This document shows, one piece after another, positions 44,527 to 53,368 of a DNA stretch of 64,000 nt (position 1 is the stretch's first letter; every line of letters starts with the position of its first letter). The stretch is from Segatella copri. Lineage in GTDB: Bacteria > Bacteroidota > Bacteroidia > Bacteroidales > Bacteroidaceae. Made by a program: the position numbers and the translations under genes. The notes beneath the pieces were generated by a model. It saw only the letters and a program-made list of their open reading frames with translations, searched no databases and was not told the origin of the DNA. The stretch covers positions 2,925,001-2,989,000 of the forward strand of contig NZ_CATKVU010000006.1 in the NCBI RefSeq assembly GCF_949820605.1. The letters are read 5' to 3'.

Positions 44527-45738
44527 ATGAGCAGAAGTACATTTTCAATTTTGCCTTACATCAACAGACAGAAGGTGAAGGCAGACGGAACAGCCAACAT
44601 ACTTTGCCGCATCACCGTTGACGGTAAAAGCGCAGCCATTTCCACAGGCATATCCTGTACCCCACAGGAGTGGAACGCCAAGAAGGGAGAGGTACGGAAC
44701 GCAAGGGACAACGGACGATTGGCAAGTTTCCTTGCTGAGGTCAAGGATAAATACAACTCACTTCTTACCACCAATGGCATCATCACCGTGGAAATGCTGA
44801 AGGCTGTGTTGAAGGACACGGACACGACAGGAAGGTTCTTGCTGAGCTTTGGTGATACCATCGTGGAATGGTATCGAACCTCAAAAGCCAGACAAACCTT
44901 TCTGCACAAGCGGACATGGCAGAAGAACCTGAGAGCCTTTGTCCATTCGTTGGATAAGGACGACATCGCCTTTGAGGACATAGACGAGAATTTCGGGGAG
45001 GAATACAAGCTATTCCTGAAACGAGACCAGGGACGTATCGACAGCTACGTGAACCATTGCCTTCTCTGGCTGAACATGTTGATGTACAAGGCAGTGGACA
45101 GGAGCATTATTCGCTTCAATCCCATAGCCAGGATAGGGTATGAGAAGAAGGCAGCCCCGAAGATGACCCATATCAGCAAGGCAGACTTCATCAGGATGCT
45201 CTCTACCCCGATGGCTGACGAGCGAACGGAGCTTGCACGCAGATGTTTCATTTTTGCCTCGCTCACCTCCTTATCCTATATAGATGTAAAGAAACTGTAC
45301 CCTCACCATATCAGTGAGAACTCCGAGGGTAGGAAGTTCATCCGCAAGGAAAGAGAGAAGACAGGCGTGGAGTTCTTCGTGCCACTCCATCCGATAGCCG
45401 AGAAGATTCTTTCGCTCTACAATACCACGGACGACAGCAAGCCTGTTTTTCCACTGGGTGAGAAGAAAGACATCTATCTTGATGTGCATACCCTTGGAAT
45501 GGTGCTTGGCATAAGCAATAAGTTGGGATTCCACGCCAGCCGCCATACATTCGGAGTCTTGATGCTCAACGAGGACATTCCCATCGGCAGCATAGCCAAG
45601 ATGATGGGACACGCAGACATTACAAGCACACAGGTCTATGCGCAGGTGACGGAGCAGAAGATTTCAAATGACATGGATAAGCTTATTGCCAAGCGGGAAA
45701 GGAACAGATTATCGAACGAAAAAACTATTGGAAAATGA
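44527..45738 (+). CDS. Tyrosine recombinase/integrase 2
   Basis: The start at 44527 (MSRSTFSILPYINRQKVK) gives 403 residues. Catalytic motifs are LTSLSYIDVKKLYPHHI (box I), RKEREKTGVEF, HASRHTFGVLML (H-x-x-R) and MMGHADITSTQVYAQV with the Tyr. It lies about 65 bases after integrase 1 and overlaps the next gene by 4 bases. Tandem tyrosine recombinases are common in Bacteroides mobilizable and conjugative transposons. Confidence 0.9.
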   Translation: MSRSTFSILPYINRQKVKADGTANILCRITVDGKSAAISTGISCTPQEWNAKKGEVRNARDNGRLASFLAEVKDKYNSLLTTNGIITVEMLKAVLKDTDTTGRFLLSFGDTIVEWYRTSKARQTFLHKRTWQKNLRAFVHSLDKDDIAFEDIDENFGEEYKLFLKRDQGRIDSYVNHCLLWLNMLMYKAVDRSIIRFNPIARIGYEKKAAPKMTHISKADFIRMLSTPMADERTELARRCFIFASLTSLSYIDVKKLYPHHISENSEGRKFIRKEREKTGVEFFVPLHPIAEKILSLYNTTDDSKPVFPLGEKKDIYLDVHTLGMVLGISNKLGFHASRHTFGVLMLNEDIPIGSIAKMMGHADITSTQVYAQVTEQKISNDMDKLIAKRERNRLSNEKTIGK

Positions 45739-46097
45739 ACAGAGGAGTTATAACAATCAGCGAGAGCGGAACGGTATCCATGCCGACCGATACTGTATGG
45801 ATGACCATGCAGGAGATTGCCGACATGTATAATGTATTCGGCTGCTATGTGCGCAAGGCTGTCAAGGCTATATTCAAGGATGGCATTCTGAAAGAGCAGG
45901 GTGTACGCCGTCATGTCAGGAAGAACGACCGCATCAGCTATGATGTGTATAGCCTTGAACTCGTCATTGCGGTAGCCTTCCGTATTGACAGCATTGAGAG
46001 CCGAGCCTTTCGGGAGTTCATCATGCAGTCCGTCATCGGCAGACAGACAAGCCGCACTAAACTGGTCTGTATCTTTACAGAGAATGCAATGGCATAG
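45735..46097 (+). CDS. RhuM-like / HTH accessory protein
   Basis: The 120-residue protein has VWMTMQEIADMYNVFGCYVR (a helix-turn-helix-like start) and DVYSLELVIAVAFRIDSIES, resembling the N-terminal part of RhuM/Fic-associated virulence proteins. The ATGA overlap with integrase 2 means translational coupling. A GGAGGC/GCCTCC hairpin follows the stop. Function in the element is unknown. Confidence 0.65.
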   Translation: MNRGVITISESGTVSMPTDTVWMTMQEIADMYNVFGCYVRKAVKAIFKDGILKEQGVRRHVRKNDRISYDVYSLELVIAVAFRIDSIESRAFREFIMQSVIGRQTSRTKLVCIFTENAMA

Positions 46098-46330
46098 ACC
46101 TGCCATAACGCAACGTTCCTTGGAGGCTTTGCGCCTCCAGCCACTTGGGCGAACCTCCGCAGTGTGTTTTAGCATGGTATTAGATTTTATACAGACCATA
46201 CGGAGAACACCCGGCAAACACGACCAACTCGGTATAGCCAATAAAACGAGGCGACAACCTATAACAGCCACACTCGGTAAGTTATACGTTGTCGCCTTGT
46301 TCATTTCACACACTCATCAAGGACATTCTC

Positions 46331-46639
46331 CTACACACCTTTCATTCTGTACGCTTCACGATAGTTAGCCATCAGAATCTTCTGAATGTCGGACTCGCGG
46401 TAGAGTATCTTTCCGCCAAGCTGGATATACGGGATGACACCGTTGTTTCGGTAGTCCTGCAGGGTTCTTCGGCTCAGTTGCAGCCTGGCACAAAGCTCCT
46501 TGTCCGTCATGAAGCGCTCACCGCCAAGCATGGGGCGGTAGTTCATCACGGCACGTTCAAAATTGTCAACCATTCGGTTGAGGTGGTTCACGATGTGGTT
46601 CATCCACTCGCTGTTTCTTGTCATTACTTCATTGCTCAT
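46331..46639 (-). CDS. Excisionase-like HTH protein 1
   Basis: The 102-residue protein has an HTH_17-type motif, MTDKELCARLQLSRRTLQDY, then RNNGVIPYIQLGGKILYRES, in the C-terminal two-thirds. Small proteins of this form are excision/regulation factors in Bacteroides mobile elements. It pairs with the similar gene at 46722. Confidence 0.8.
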   Translation of the reverse strand: MSNEVMTRNSEWMNHIVNHLNRMVDNFERAVMNYRPMLGGERFMTDKELCARLQLSRRTLQDYRNNGVIPYIQLGGKILYRESDIQKILMANYREAYRMKGV

Positions 46640-46721
46640 AGTTGTCTCGTTTTATTGTTGATACTTACGTTACTCGGTTTACTTGCTGCATTGGATAAAG
46701 TGGCTGTTGTATATTGACAGC

Positions 46722-47033
46722 CTAACCTGTGCGCTTGCGAAAACGCATGTCCTTTTTCTTGTCCTCCACTACTGCTACGATAGCCATCACGTCCTCCGGC
46801 TTGTAGTAGGTCTTGTGGCTGATTTGCGTATAAGCCAAAGTTCCGTTGTCCCGAAGCGTCTGCACTGTCCGTGGGCAGATGTTGAGCGTCTGACACACGT
46901 CCTGCGTGTCGAGCCACTTGTTCATGGTCTTGTCCTCACTGCGCTCACGGATTCTGTCCATGCGCTTCACGAAGTTCTCCAACTGGGCATCAAGATAGTT
47001 GAATGCCTCTTCCTCGAATACGATGAATCCCAT
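46722..47033 (-). CDS. Excisionase-like HTH protein 2
   Basis: The 103-residue protein has WLDTQDVCQTLNICPRTVQT followed by LRDNGTLAYTQISHKTYYKP, the same HTH_17 form as its neighbour. The two are on the same strand with a gap of 82 bases and probably form one unit that controls excision or transfer. Confidence 0.8.
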   Translation of the reverse strand: MGFIVFEEEAFNYLDAQLENFVKRMDRIRERSEDKTMNKWLDTQDVCQTLNICPRTVQTLRDNGTLAYTQISHKTYYKPEDVMAIVAVVEDKKKDMRFRKRTG

Positions 47034-47430
47034 ACTTTTCTTTTTTCTAAGTTAATACTATGTTGTATGTCGCAAAGCTCCACGCATATGCTGTGCTCCA
47101 CGTTTGTGAGTGCAAAGATAAGGCACGGCAATCTAAAAACAAGCGTTTTCAATTTCTGTGGCAGTATGTTGCCGGGGTTTGCCGACTTCAACGCCAAAAA
47201 CAACAAGAAAAACTTGCACGACTGCAACGAATACATGAACAATGATGAGTTGAGAAATACGTTGAAGTTCTCACAACTATCTCGGTATGCAAATAAGCAA
47301 GCCACAACTAAATTGCCACGTTACACCCAATCAGTTGCATGGCTGCACTCAGTACACTTACTTTGCACCCGACAATCGGTCAATGGTGCAAACCGTGACC
47401 ACTATACTAACAAATAAAACAGCATAAGCT
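47034..47430. other. Intergenic region between xis-like and DUF3408 genes
   Basis: No gene is supported. A plus-strand CACTTACTTTGCAC sequence at about 47354-47367 resembles a -7 box for the DUF3408 gene. The strand otherwise shows nothing recognised. Confidence 0.4.
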
Positions 47431-47913
47431 ATGGCAAGAACAAAAGATGCAGTCTTGACTCCTGAGCAAAAGGAGCTGGTGGAAAAAGAGTATTTGGATT
47501 TTGTTAAACCATCTACGTATGGCAACAAAGCCAATCCAAGTAGTTGTAATTCTCTCTATGATGATGTAGAGAACCCAGAGTTGAGAGCAATTGTAGAGAA
47601 AGTTGCTGCAACAACTCCCTATAGAGAGGAAACATCAACGAACGAGGCTCAATCGCCACCGAATCCGCAGAAGCGCATCAGTGGCAAGCAGCGCAAGGCG
47701 ACATTAGAGGAGTATCAGCAGACCTTCCTCCAAGTTCCAAGGATTGACGACCGCAAGCCAGTCTTCGTCAATTCCGATGTACGAGACCGTCTTGATCGTG
47801 TCGTCCGCATCCTCGGAGGGAGACGCATGAGCGTATCGGGCATCATCGAGAACATCGTGCGCCACCACCTAAGCCTTTATGAAGAGGACTTCGAGGCTTG
47901 GCGCAAATTGTGA
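47431..47913 (+). CDS. DUF3408-family mobilization-associated protein
   Basis: The 160-residue protein has an acidic/polar N-terminal half and a C-terminal ribbon-helix-helix-like part: PVFVNSDVRDRLDRVVRILG then MSVSGIIENIVRHHLSLYEE. DUF3408 proteins accompany mobilization and conjugation genes of Bacteroides elements and may bind DNA near oriT. It precedes mobC and the relaxase. Confidence 0.85.
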   Translation: MARTKDAVLTPEQKELVEKEYLDFVKPSTYGNKANPSSCNSLYDDVENPELRAIVEKVAATTPYREETSTNEAQSPPNPQKRISGKQRKATLEEYQQTFLQVPRIDDRKPVFVNSDVRDRLDRVVRILGGRRMSVSGIIENIVRHHLSLYEEDFEAWRKL

Positions 47914-47982
47914 GAATTAAGGTCTGCGACCTTGGACGTGGATAGCTGAAAGGCTGTAGTTCCAACTAACGTGTTCTGAGAG

Positions 47983-48024
47983 GGAGCGAGGTTATGTTTT
48001 GGGAACCCCAAAACGCCTCGCTCC
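47983..48024. other. Strong hairpin, candidate oriT
   Basis: GGAGCGAGG (47983-47991) pairs with CCTCGCTCC (48016-48024), with GTTTTGGG/CCCAAAAC pairing inside and a 3-base loop. A further inverted pair CTGCGACC (near 47921) and GGTCGCAG (near 48056) surrounds it. Position between DUF3408 and mobC/relaxase genes is where an oriT is expected; no nick site was identified. Confidence 0.45.
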
Positions 48025-48097
48025 ACCATGAGGGCGGAGGAATTTTGCTCCCGACGGTCGCAGAAAGTGAGTGTACCAACTGTAAACAGTATATCGA

Positions 48098-48511
48098 ATG
48101 ACAAGCATACAGAAACAGAACAGGAAAAAGGGTGGAAGATCGCCCACAGGCAGGATTCACAAGCTGTCGAAGTCTGTCACGGTGAAGTTCTCGAAGCCAA
48201 GCTACGAGGCTTTGAGACTGAGGGCGAGAAAAGCCAACCGCAAGTTGGCGGAGTACATCCGTGAGTCCGCCTTGAACGGCGAGGTGGTCAGCGGACACAA
48301 TGCAGAGACGGTAGCCATCGCCAAGAATCTCATCGGCATGGCGAACAACCTCAACCAACTTACCAAGCTGTCGCATCAGAGAGGTTTCCATGAAACCCAT
48401 GTATATGTGGTGGACTTGTTGAGAAGATTGAAAGAAATCCTTGGCGAGTATCGCCAAGCAAGTTATAAACCGAAGCCAAGCAGTATGGGCAGACAGGAGG
48501 ATACCACATGA
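48098..48511 (+). CDS. MobC-type relaxosome accessory protein
   Basis: The 137-residue basic protein has a ribbon-helix-helix-like N-terminal part (VTVKFSKPSYEALRLRARKA) and the MobC pattern LAEYIRESALNGEVV, IAKNLIGMANNLNQLTKLSH. It helps the relaxase nick oriT. It overlaps the relaxase start by 4 bases (48508). Confidence 0.85.
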   Translation: MTSIQKQNRKKGGRSPTGRIHKLSKSVTVKFSKPSYEALRLRARKANRKLAEYIRESALNGEVVSGHNAETVAIAKNLIGMANNLNQLTKLSHQRGFHETHVYVVDLLRRLKEILGEYRQASYKPKPSSMGRQEDTT

Positions 48512-49091
48512 TAGGCAAGCTAAAGAAGGGCAGCTCATTTGGTGGTTGCATCCGCTATGTTACAGGCAAGGACGAGGCGAAAATCCTTGCCTCGGATGGT
48601 GTGTTACTCGGCACAAATGCCGAGATAACGCAAAGTTTCGAGCTACAGAGGCAGCTAAATCCAAGGATTAAGAAGCCTGTGGGACACATTGCATTGAGCT
48701 TCAAACCAGAGGACAAACCACGTTTGACGGATGAGTTCATGGCTAAAATAGCCATTGAATACATGCAGATGATGGGCATCACCGATACCCAATTCATCAT
48801 CGTAAGGCATCACAACACGGACAATCCACATTGTCATATCGTGTATAACCGCATCAACAATGAGAGCAAACTCTTATCAGACAGGAATGATTACAGGCGT
48901 AATGAGCAGGTGACCAAGGCTCTAAAATCCAGGTATGGATTGACTTATGGAACTGACAAGAGCAAGACTAACACTCGCAAATTGCGATCGGCTTGTTCGC
49001 TCCGTCTAATGCCCAAACTTATGAGCCATTCCCAGAGGATGAATCCGCCAAGAAGAAAAAGAGGAAACGCAGAAAGGGCTTCAGCCTTTGA
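48508..49091 (+). pseudogene. Relaxase/mobilization nuclease, internally deleted and frameshifted
   Basis: The first ~155 residues are a normal MobA/VirD2-like relaxase: MIGKLKKGSSFGGCIRYVTG and the metal-binding RHHNTDNPHCHIVYNRI. Near 48985 the frame jumps: another frame, 48987-49091, encodes IGLFAPSNAQTYEPFPEDES and a Lys/Arg-rich end with a TGA stop, which looks like a relaxase C-terminus. The middle is missing, so the gene is broken, though the catalytic part could still be made in the longer frame to 49164. Confidence 0.75.
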
Positions 49092-49123
49092 TGCAAGTTA
49101 CAAACTTAAAAATAGAATCGAAC

Positions 49124-49600
49124 ATGAAAGAAGAACTATTGGAAGCCATCTACGGCACAGTTGAGAGATTGGAGCAGAAAGTCGATGAACTTTCTCCTCC
49201 ACAAAGAACGCAGGAGCAGAAACCGTTCCTGCAAGTAATGACATAACCAAGTTGGATAAGTCAATCAATGCGATGTTTACCAAGGAAGAGGAAGTCAGAG
49301 GTAAAATATCCAAATTAAGAGATGCCATTGTTGTTTTTGCTGACCTTATTAAGGTTGAACTTGGCAAAAATGAGCAGCGAAGCAAGTTCTTGGTTGATGC
49401 AGTCAAGCAGATGAGACAAGGGAATGATGTTTTCTCAAAGACATTGCAAGATAAACTTGAAGTAATGAACAAATCACCTCAAAAGAAGGTTGTAACCCAT
49501 CGCTTCGAGCCAACCTCAAAGAATGTTCTTCTTTTCACAGGTGGCTTGGCTCTAACCACTATAATGTATATCCCAATGTCAGATGATAGCTGTGGTTTTT
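49124..49600 (+). pseudogene. Mobilization-accessory gene, frameshifted and truncated
   Basis: The first frame (49124-49246) encodes MKEELLEAIYGTVERLEQKV and stops; the next frame from about 49225 continues SNDITKLDKSINAMFTKEEE to FEPTSKNVLLFTGGLALTTI. Together they look like one gene with a single-base loss near 49223. After LTTI (about 49560) the expected membrane end is replaced by sequence that runs into the opposite-strand gene, marking a recombination junction. Confidence 0.65.
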
Positions 49601-50245
49601 GAATTTAAACTGAGGTGACTTGTCAAGAAAACCACGAGAATAGCCTAATGTTACAGCATAACGATTGGCATAAACAAACTTTCCTTCAATTAAGCCTCCA
49701 ACATCCCATCGCTTATAACTATCAAGGCGATTGGTATTATGTTGATAGTTGTTGAAGCTGTTCCATTTGAAGCTATTACCAGACTTTCCATCTGTATTCT
49801 CGGTTACATTCTCCTTGATAGATACCATGGAAAATCTTCCATACGCACCAACAGAAGGAATGAAATGCAACTTCTCACCCAGAGTGAAGTCATATCCAAA
49901 CTTAACAGGGATTTGTACAGATACTTCTCTAGAATTAACAGATGGGAATGCAGTTGTTAGATTTCCATTAGAAAGATAGTCTGACATAGCAGCATAACCA
50001 CCAGCAGTCAACAGAAAATCTATTCCTGAAGCGTAAACAAACTTTTTGCTTGTTTCATAGGATACTCCAACACCTATGTCTGCACCCAATTTCATTTTTC
50101 GGTCTTGCGCTGCATAAGATTTGCCGCCAGCAAATCCTGACAGATTTGCACCTGTATGCACATCAACTTTGACCTTTTGCTATGCCATACCGCAAAGTGG
50201 GGCAATGCTTGCCATAACAAGCATTGCTAAAGTTACATTTTTCAT
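49559..50245 (-). pseudogene. PorT-like outer-membrane beta-barrel gene with a nonsense codon
   Basis: From 50245 the frame reads MKNVTLAMLVMASIAPLCGM, A, then TAG (50182-50180), then QKVKVDVHTGANLSGFAGGK and a full PorT/OMP_b-brl_2-type barrel ending HLTLGYTL. The stop falls exactly after the signal peptide, where a Gln (CAG) is expected, so a single substitution disabled the gene. No usable internal start with a signal peptide exists. The gene's end lies at the junction with the mobilization-gene remnant. Confidence 0.75.
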
Positions 50246-50292
50246 TTACCTTTGTCTTTTGATTTAACTTAAAAAAATGATGAAAATAAAGA

Positions 50293-50320
50293 TGTGCCAA
50301 GTTTGGAAATCCTTGACACA
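50293..50320 (-). terminator. Terminator after the DUF5025-like lipoprotein gene
   Basis: TGTGTCAAG pairs with CTTGGCACA (one wobble) and is followed on the minus strand by TCTTTATTTT. Confidence 0.6.
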
Positions 50321-50337
50321 CCTTTGTCTTAGATAAC

Positions 50338-50985
50338 TTAATATAATTTGAAATTTATGTTAAGTTTTATGGCCTGGTTTGGTGCAGAACTATTAATGAA
50401 TGTACCATAAAGTCTGCCATTAATGCCAGACCAAACTGTCCCCGAATAATCCCATGTCACACCATTATGCTTTTCGGTTTTACGGTCAGATGTAACCGTA
50501 AAATAATTCCATTCTGCAGAAATCTGAGAATGCTCAGTTGGAGTATAAGTTGTAGATTTCCCAGTTCTTATATCCTTTGCAGTAATATAGCATTTGTCTT
50601 TTGTCTGAACTGATGCAGGGTCATTGTTTGGAGATGCTATCATGCTATTAGTCCTTGAAATGTTATCAAGATGAAGGAAAAGTGTAACAATAGAGTCTGA
50701 TGTATCTATAAGTTTTACATTCCAATCAAACATAGAAACCTTCTCTTCATTTTCTCTGACTATAAAGCTATAATCGGATTTGGTCGAAGAAACTAACGCA
50801 TTAACATCATTCATTGATATTTCTGCATCATTCAACTTACCCTTAACATAACTCTGATGATATATGACTTCTTCTGGCTCGTCGTCTTTTGAGCAAGATG
50901 CCAATACTATTAGCATAAAGAATACCCATACAAGCATCTTGTAGTTTTTACTCTTCAACGCTTTCTTTACTACAATTAAATTCAT
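50338..50985 (-). CDS. Lipoprotein, DUF5025-like
   Basis: The 215-residue protein has a lipobox (MLIVLASC) with the SKDDE surface-export signal. The body is beta-rich with YHQSYVKGKLNDAEI at the start and GTVWSGINGRLYGTFIN near the end, resembling DUF5025 surface lipoproteins. A minus-strand TAATTTTG box at 51033-51026 is its promoter. It faces away from the histidine kinase gene. Confidence 0.65.
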   Translation of the reverse strand: MNLIVVKKALKSKNYKMLVWVFFMLIVLASCSKDDEPEEVIYHQSYVKGKLNDAEISMNDVNALVSSTKSDYSFIVRENEEKVSMFDWNVKLIDTSDSIVTLFLHLDNISRTNSMIASPNNDPASVQTKDKCYITAKDIRTGKSTTYTPTEHSQISAEWNYFTVTSDRKTEKHNGVTWDYSGTVWSGINGRLYGTFINSSAPNQAIKLNINFKLY

Positions 50986-51159
50986 TTAAATACAATTTTT
51001 AATAAAACATTAAATTTTTCGAGTTCAAAATTATAGTGTTTTCTTTGTTTACACAAGCCCAATCGTCATGAGTCGGAGAAATTGAGGTATGAATCCCTAT
51101 AAATCACAAATGAACCTTATCCTGCTACCACATGGATGCTTCATAAGCGAAAAAAGCGG

Positions 51160-51228
51160 ATTCATGGGCGAATTTTCGTCATTCATGGCTCTCATTGTTG
51201 TCTATCTCGCAAAAAAGCACTAAATTTG
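51160..51228 (+). promoter_or_regulatory. Two-component promoter with a 21-bp-spaced direct repeat
   Basis: TTG (51198-51200), 20 bases, TAAATTTG (51221-51228) form the promoter. Just upstream ATTCATGGG (51160) is repeated at 51181 (ATTCATGGC) with a 21-bp start-to-start distance, i.e. 9-bp repeats with a 12-bp gap, the known geometry of LytTR binding sites. It suggests autoregulation by the downstream LytTR protein. Confidence 0.6.
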
Positions 51229-51237
51229 CACACAAAA

Positions 51238-52233
51238 ATGAGCAATATGAGCAAATATAATAACTTTATAAAGAATTGGGCTGTCATATCTATCGCCACG
51301 TGCATCTTTTCCTACTTACTATGGGCATTAATGGATTTTAACACGTTCGTGGACACAGGTATCACCATCGAAGACTTGTGCTTTGACATTGCGTATTGTT
51401 CTGTCTACACCATGTTCTCCTTATTGATTTCAAATATTTTGGGGAACATCTTTGTAAAAGACAGGATAAGCTATCCTCGCTTTGCCATTCATATACTTCT
51501 CATGCTGACAGCAAACTTCGCTTGGGCTGTCACTTTTGAAAACATATTCGATAGTCTTTGGCATGCAGGGAACGAGGTTTATTGGGACAGGATATATGTC
51601 TTTGGACTAATCGCTACATTGCTGACGATGGTGAATACCGGCCTATATTATTGTTCCATCCTCATCAAGAAAGAGAAGGAAAATGTAGTACTCACCAATA
51701 ATCTCTTGCGACAACAAACAAATCCACATTTCATATTCAACAGCATCAACACGCTGGCAGATTTGATAGAGGAAAATCCTGTACAGGCAGAAAGTTTTAC
51801 ACTGAAATTCTCAGAAATCTATAGATATGTAGTCACACATTTGGACGATGACACAATACCTATACATGAAGAGATTCATTTCGTGAAGAACTATTGTGAA
51901 CTCCAAGAGATAAGTTCACCCCATACTATGCATATCGAAATCGCCGAAGAATTAGAAAGGTGCAAGGACAAGACCTTGCCATTGAGCATACAAATGATGG
52001 TAGAGAATGCGATTAAGCATAATTGCCATACCAAGGAAGCACCACTTTCTATCTCTATATATCGTCAAGACGAGTATGTCATAGTAAGGAACGTGTTGAA
52101 TCCAATAAAGAGTTCTTTACCTACAACCCAAAAGGGATTGGCAAACTTGCGCCAGCGTTATAAACAAATCGGAAAGGAGCTAATCGTCAGCAACGATGAT
52201 AAATATTTTGTAGTAAAACTTCCAATCTTATAA
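51238..52233 (+). CDS. LytS-type sensor histidine kinase
   Basis: The start at 51238 (MSNMSKYNNFIKNWAV) or 51247 fits the promoter at 51221; earlier ATGs lie before it. The protein has four membrane segments in its first 160 residues, a HisKA_7TM/His_kinase box LRQQTNPHFIFNSINTLADL, and an ATPase box PLSIQMMVENAIKHN. It pairs with the LytTR response regulator 3 bases downstream. The signal is unknown. Confidence 0.9.
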   Translation: MSNMSKYNNFIKNWAVISIATCIFSYLLWALMDFNTFVDTGITIEDLCFDIAYCSVYTMFSLLISNILGNIFVKDRISYPRFAIHILLMLTANFAWAVTFENIFDSLWHAGNEVYWDRIYVFGLIATLLTMVNTGLYYCSILIKKEKENVVLTNNLLRQQTNPHFIFNSINTLADLIEENPVQAESFTLKFSEIYRYVVTHLDDDTIPIHEEIHFVKNYCELQEISSPHTMHIEIAEELERCKDKTLPLSIQMMVENAIKHNCHTKEAPLSISIYRQDEYVIVRNVLNPIKSSLPTTQKGLANLRQRYKQIGKELIVSNDDKYFVVKLPIL

Positions 52234-52236
52234 ACA

Positions 52237-52989
52237 ATGAAAGTTATAATCATAGAAGATGAAGAACGTGGCTTTTCAAGACTGAAACGCCTCTTGCAAA
52301 ACATAGACAATTCCATGGAGCTGCAAGGTCCGCTGACCACGGTAAAAGCAGTTGTAGACTATCTGCATAATCCACATGATGAGGATGTAATTTTTGCCGA
52401 CATTAGGTTGGGCGATGGCGATGTCTTCGAGGCTTTCATGGAAATAGCCCCAACTGCCCCCGTCATATTCACCACAGCCTACAATGAGTATGCTTTGGAG
52501 GCTTTCAAAAGCAACGGCATAGCTTATCTTCAAAAACCGATATTGCCAGAAGAACTAGAAAAAGCTCTTTCAAAAGCAAAAGCCATGAGCAATGAGCGCA
52601 TAGACTATTCTGCTCTCATAGAGAAAATGGGGATGACAACAGGCAGAAAATGGAGAGACCATTTTCTTGTGCATATCTTTGATGGCTTCAAACTTATCAA
52701 GACAGCCGACGTAAGCTACTTTTTCTCGGAGAATGGTGTTGTTAGGGCATTCCTAAGTGATGGTAATTCTGTAACCATCAACCAATCCTTGAATGATTTG
52801 GAACAGCAACTGAATCCAGACTTGTTCTTCCGTGCCAATCGACAATATACGGTAAATATCGACAGCATCGACAAACTCACCAATTTCTTCAAATACCAAA
52901 TGACCATTAGCCTTCATGGATTTCCTGAGTTGCAAATTGTGGTCAGCAAAGACAAAATCATGAAATTGAAGAATTGGCTCGACAGATGA
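52237..52989 (+). CDS. LytTR-family response regulator
   Basis: The 250-residue protein has a receiver domain (MKVIIIEDEERGFSRLKRLL, VIFADIRLGDG with the phospho-Asp, FTTAYNEYALEAFKSNGIAY, LQKP) and a LytTR DNA-binding domain (FLVHIFDGFKLIKTADVSYF, FFRANRQYTVNIDSIDKL). It should bind pairs of 9-bp direct repeats; matching sites are proposed upstream of its own operon and of the GLUG gene (a different motif). Confidence 0.93.
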   Translation: MKVIIIEDEERGFSRLKRLLQNIDNSMELQGPLTTVKAVVDYLHNPHDEDVIFADIRLGDGDVFEAFMEIAPTAPVIFTTAYNEYALEAFKSNGIAYLQKPILPEELEKALSKAKAMSNERIDYSALIEKMGMTTGRKWRDHFLVHIFDGFKLIKTADVSYFFSENGVVRAFLSDGNSVTINQSLNDLEQQLNPDLFFRANRQYTVNIDSIDKLTNFFKYQMTISLHGFPELQIVVSKDKIMKLKNWLDR

Positions 52990-53205
52990 TGACAAGAAGT
53001 GACTTGATGTTTTTTCGCACAACTATATAAAAAAAGAAGTTTCACTGTGGTACATATTGTTGGGAGGCGTACCACGGTGAAAATTGTGGAAACAGACAAT
53101 ATACATTAAATTTGTATTCACTGATGTTTCTTATCTCAAATTACTTGCGAAGCAAGGTTTTACTATAAAAAGTTCTAATTTCCATAAAATTCCTCTTGTA
53201 AATTA

Positions 53206-53355
53206 TTGGATATTTAGGAAAATATCGTATCTTTGTCCCCGAATTAAGGCGTTCTTTGCATATTGCAAAATACAGAAACGAGCAGAAGTCCGCTCGTTTC
53301 CATATTGTTACCTATATAATATAGGCAAACGACCAACTTCTTGATTTTCAATCAA
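53206..53355 (+). ncRNA. Candidate structured small RNA / palindrome cluster near the right att site
   Basis: TTG-N19-TATCTTTG (53206-53235) is a good promoter with no gene after it. Four perfect short palindromes follow in order: TTTGCA/TGCAAA (53255-53269), GAAACGAGC/GCTCGTTTC (53275-53300), CCTATAT/ATATAGG (53311-53325) and TTGATT/AATCAA (53341-53355). They could be an sRNA, a terminator series or a recombination site. Confidence 0.4.
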
Positions 53356-53368
53356 AGTCCAATTTAGA

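Noticed and set aside
49252-49602. Independent 116-codon gene
   Set aside because: It lacks a normal beginning; together with 49124-49246 it reads as one frameshifted gene, and its end runs into the opposite-strand PorT gene.
50180-50182. TAG read as pyrrolysine or a recoded codon in the PorT-like gene
   Set aside because: No pyl genes are visible and the position expects Gln; a simple nonsense mutation is more likely.
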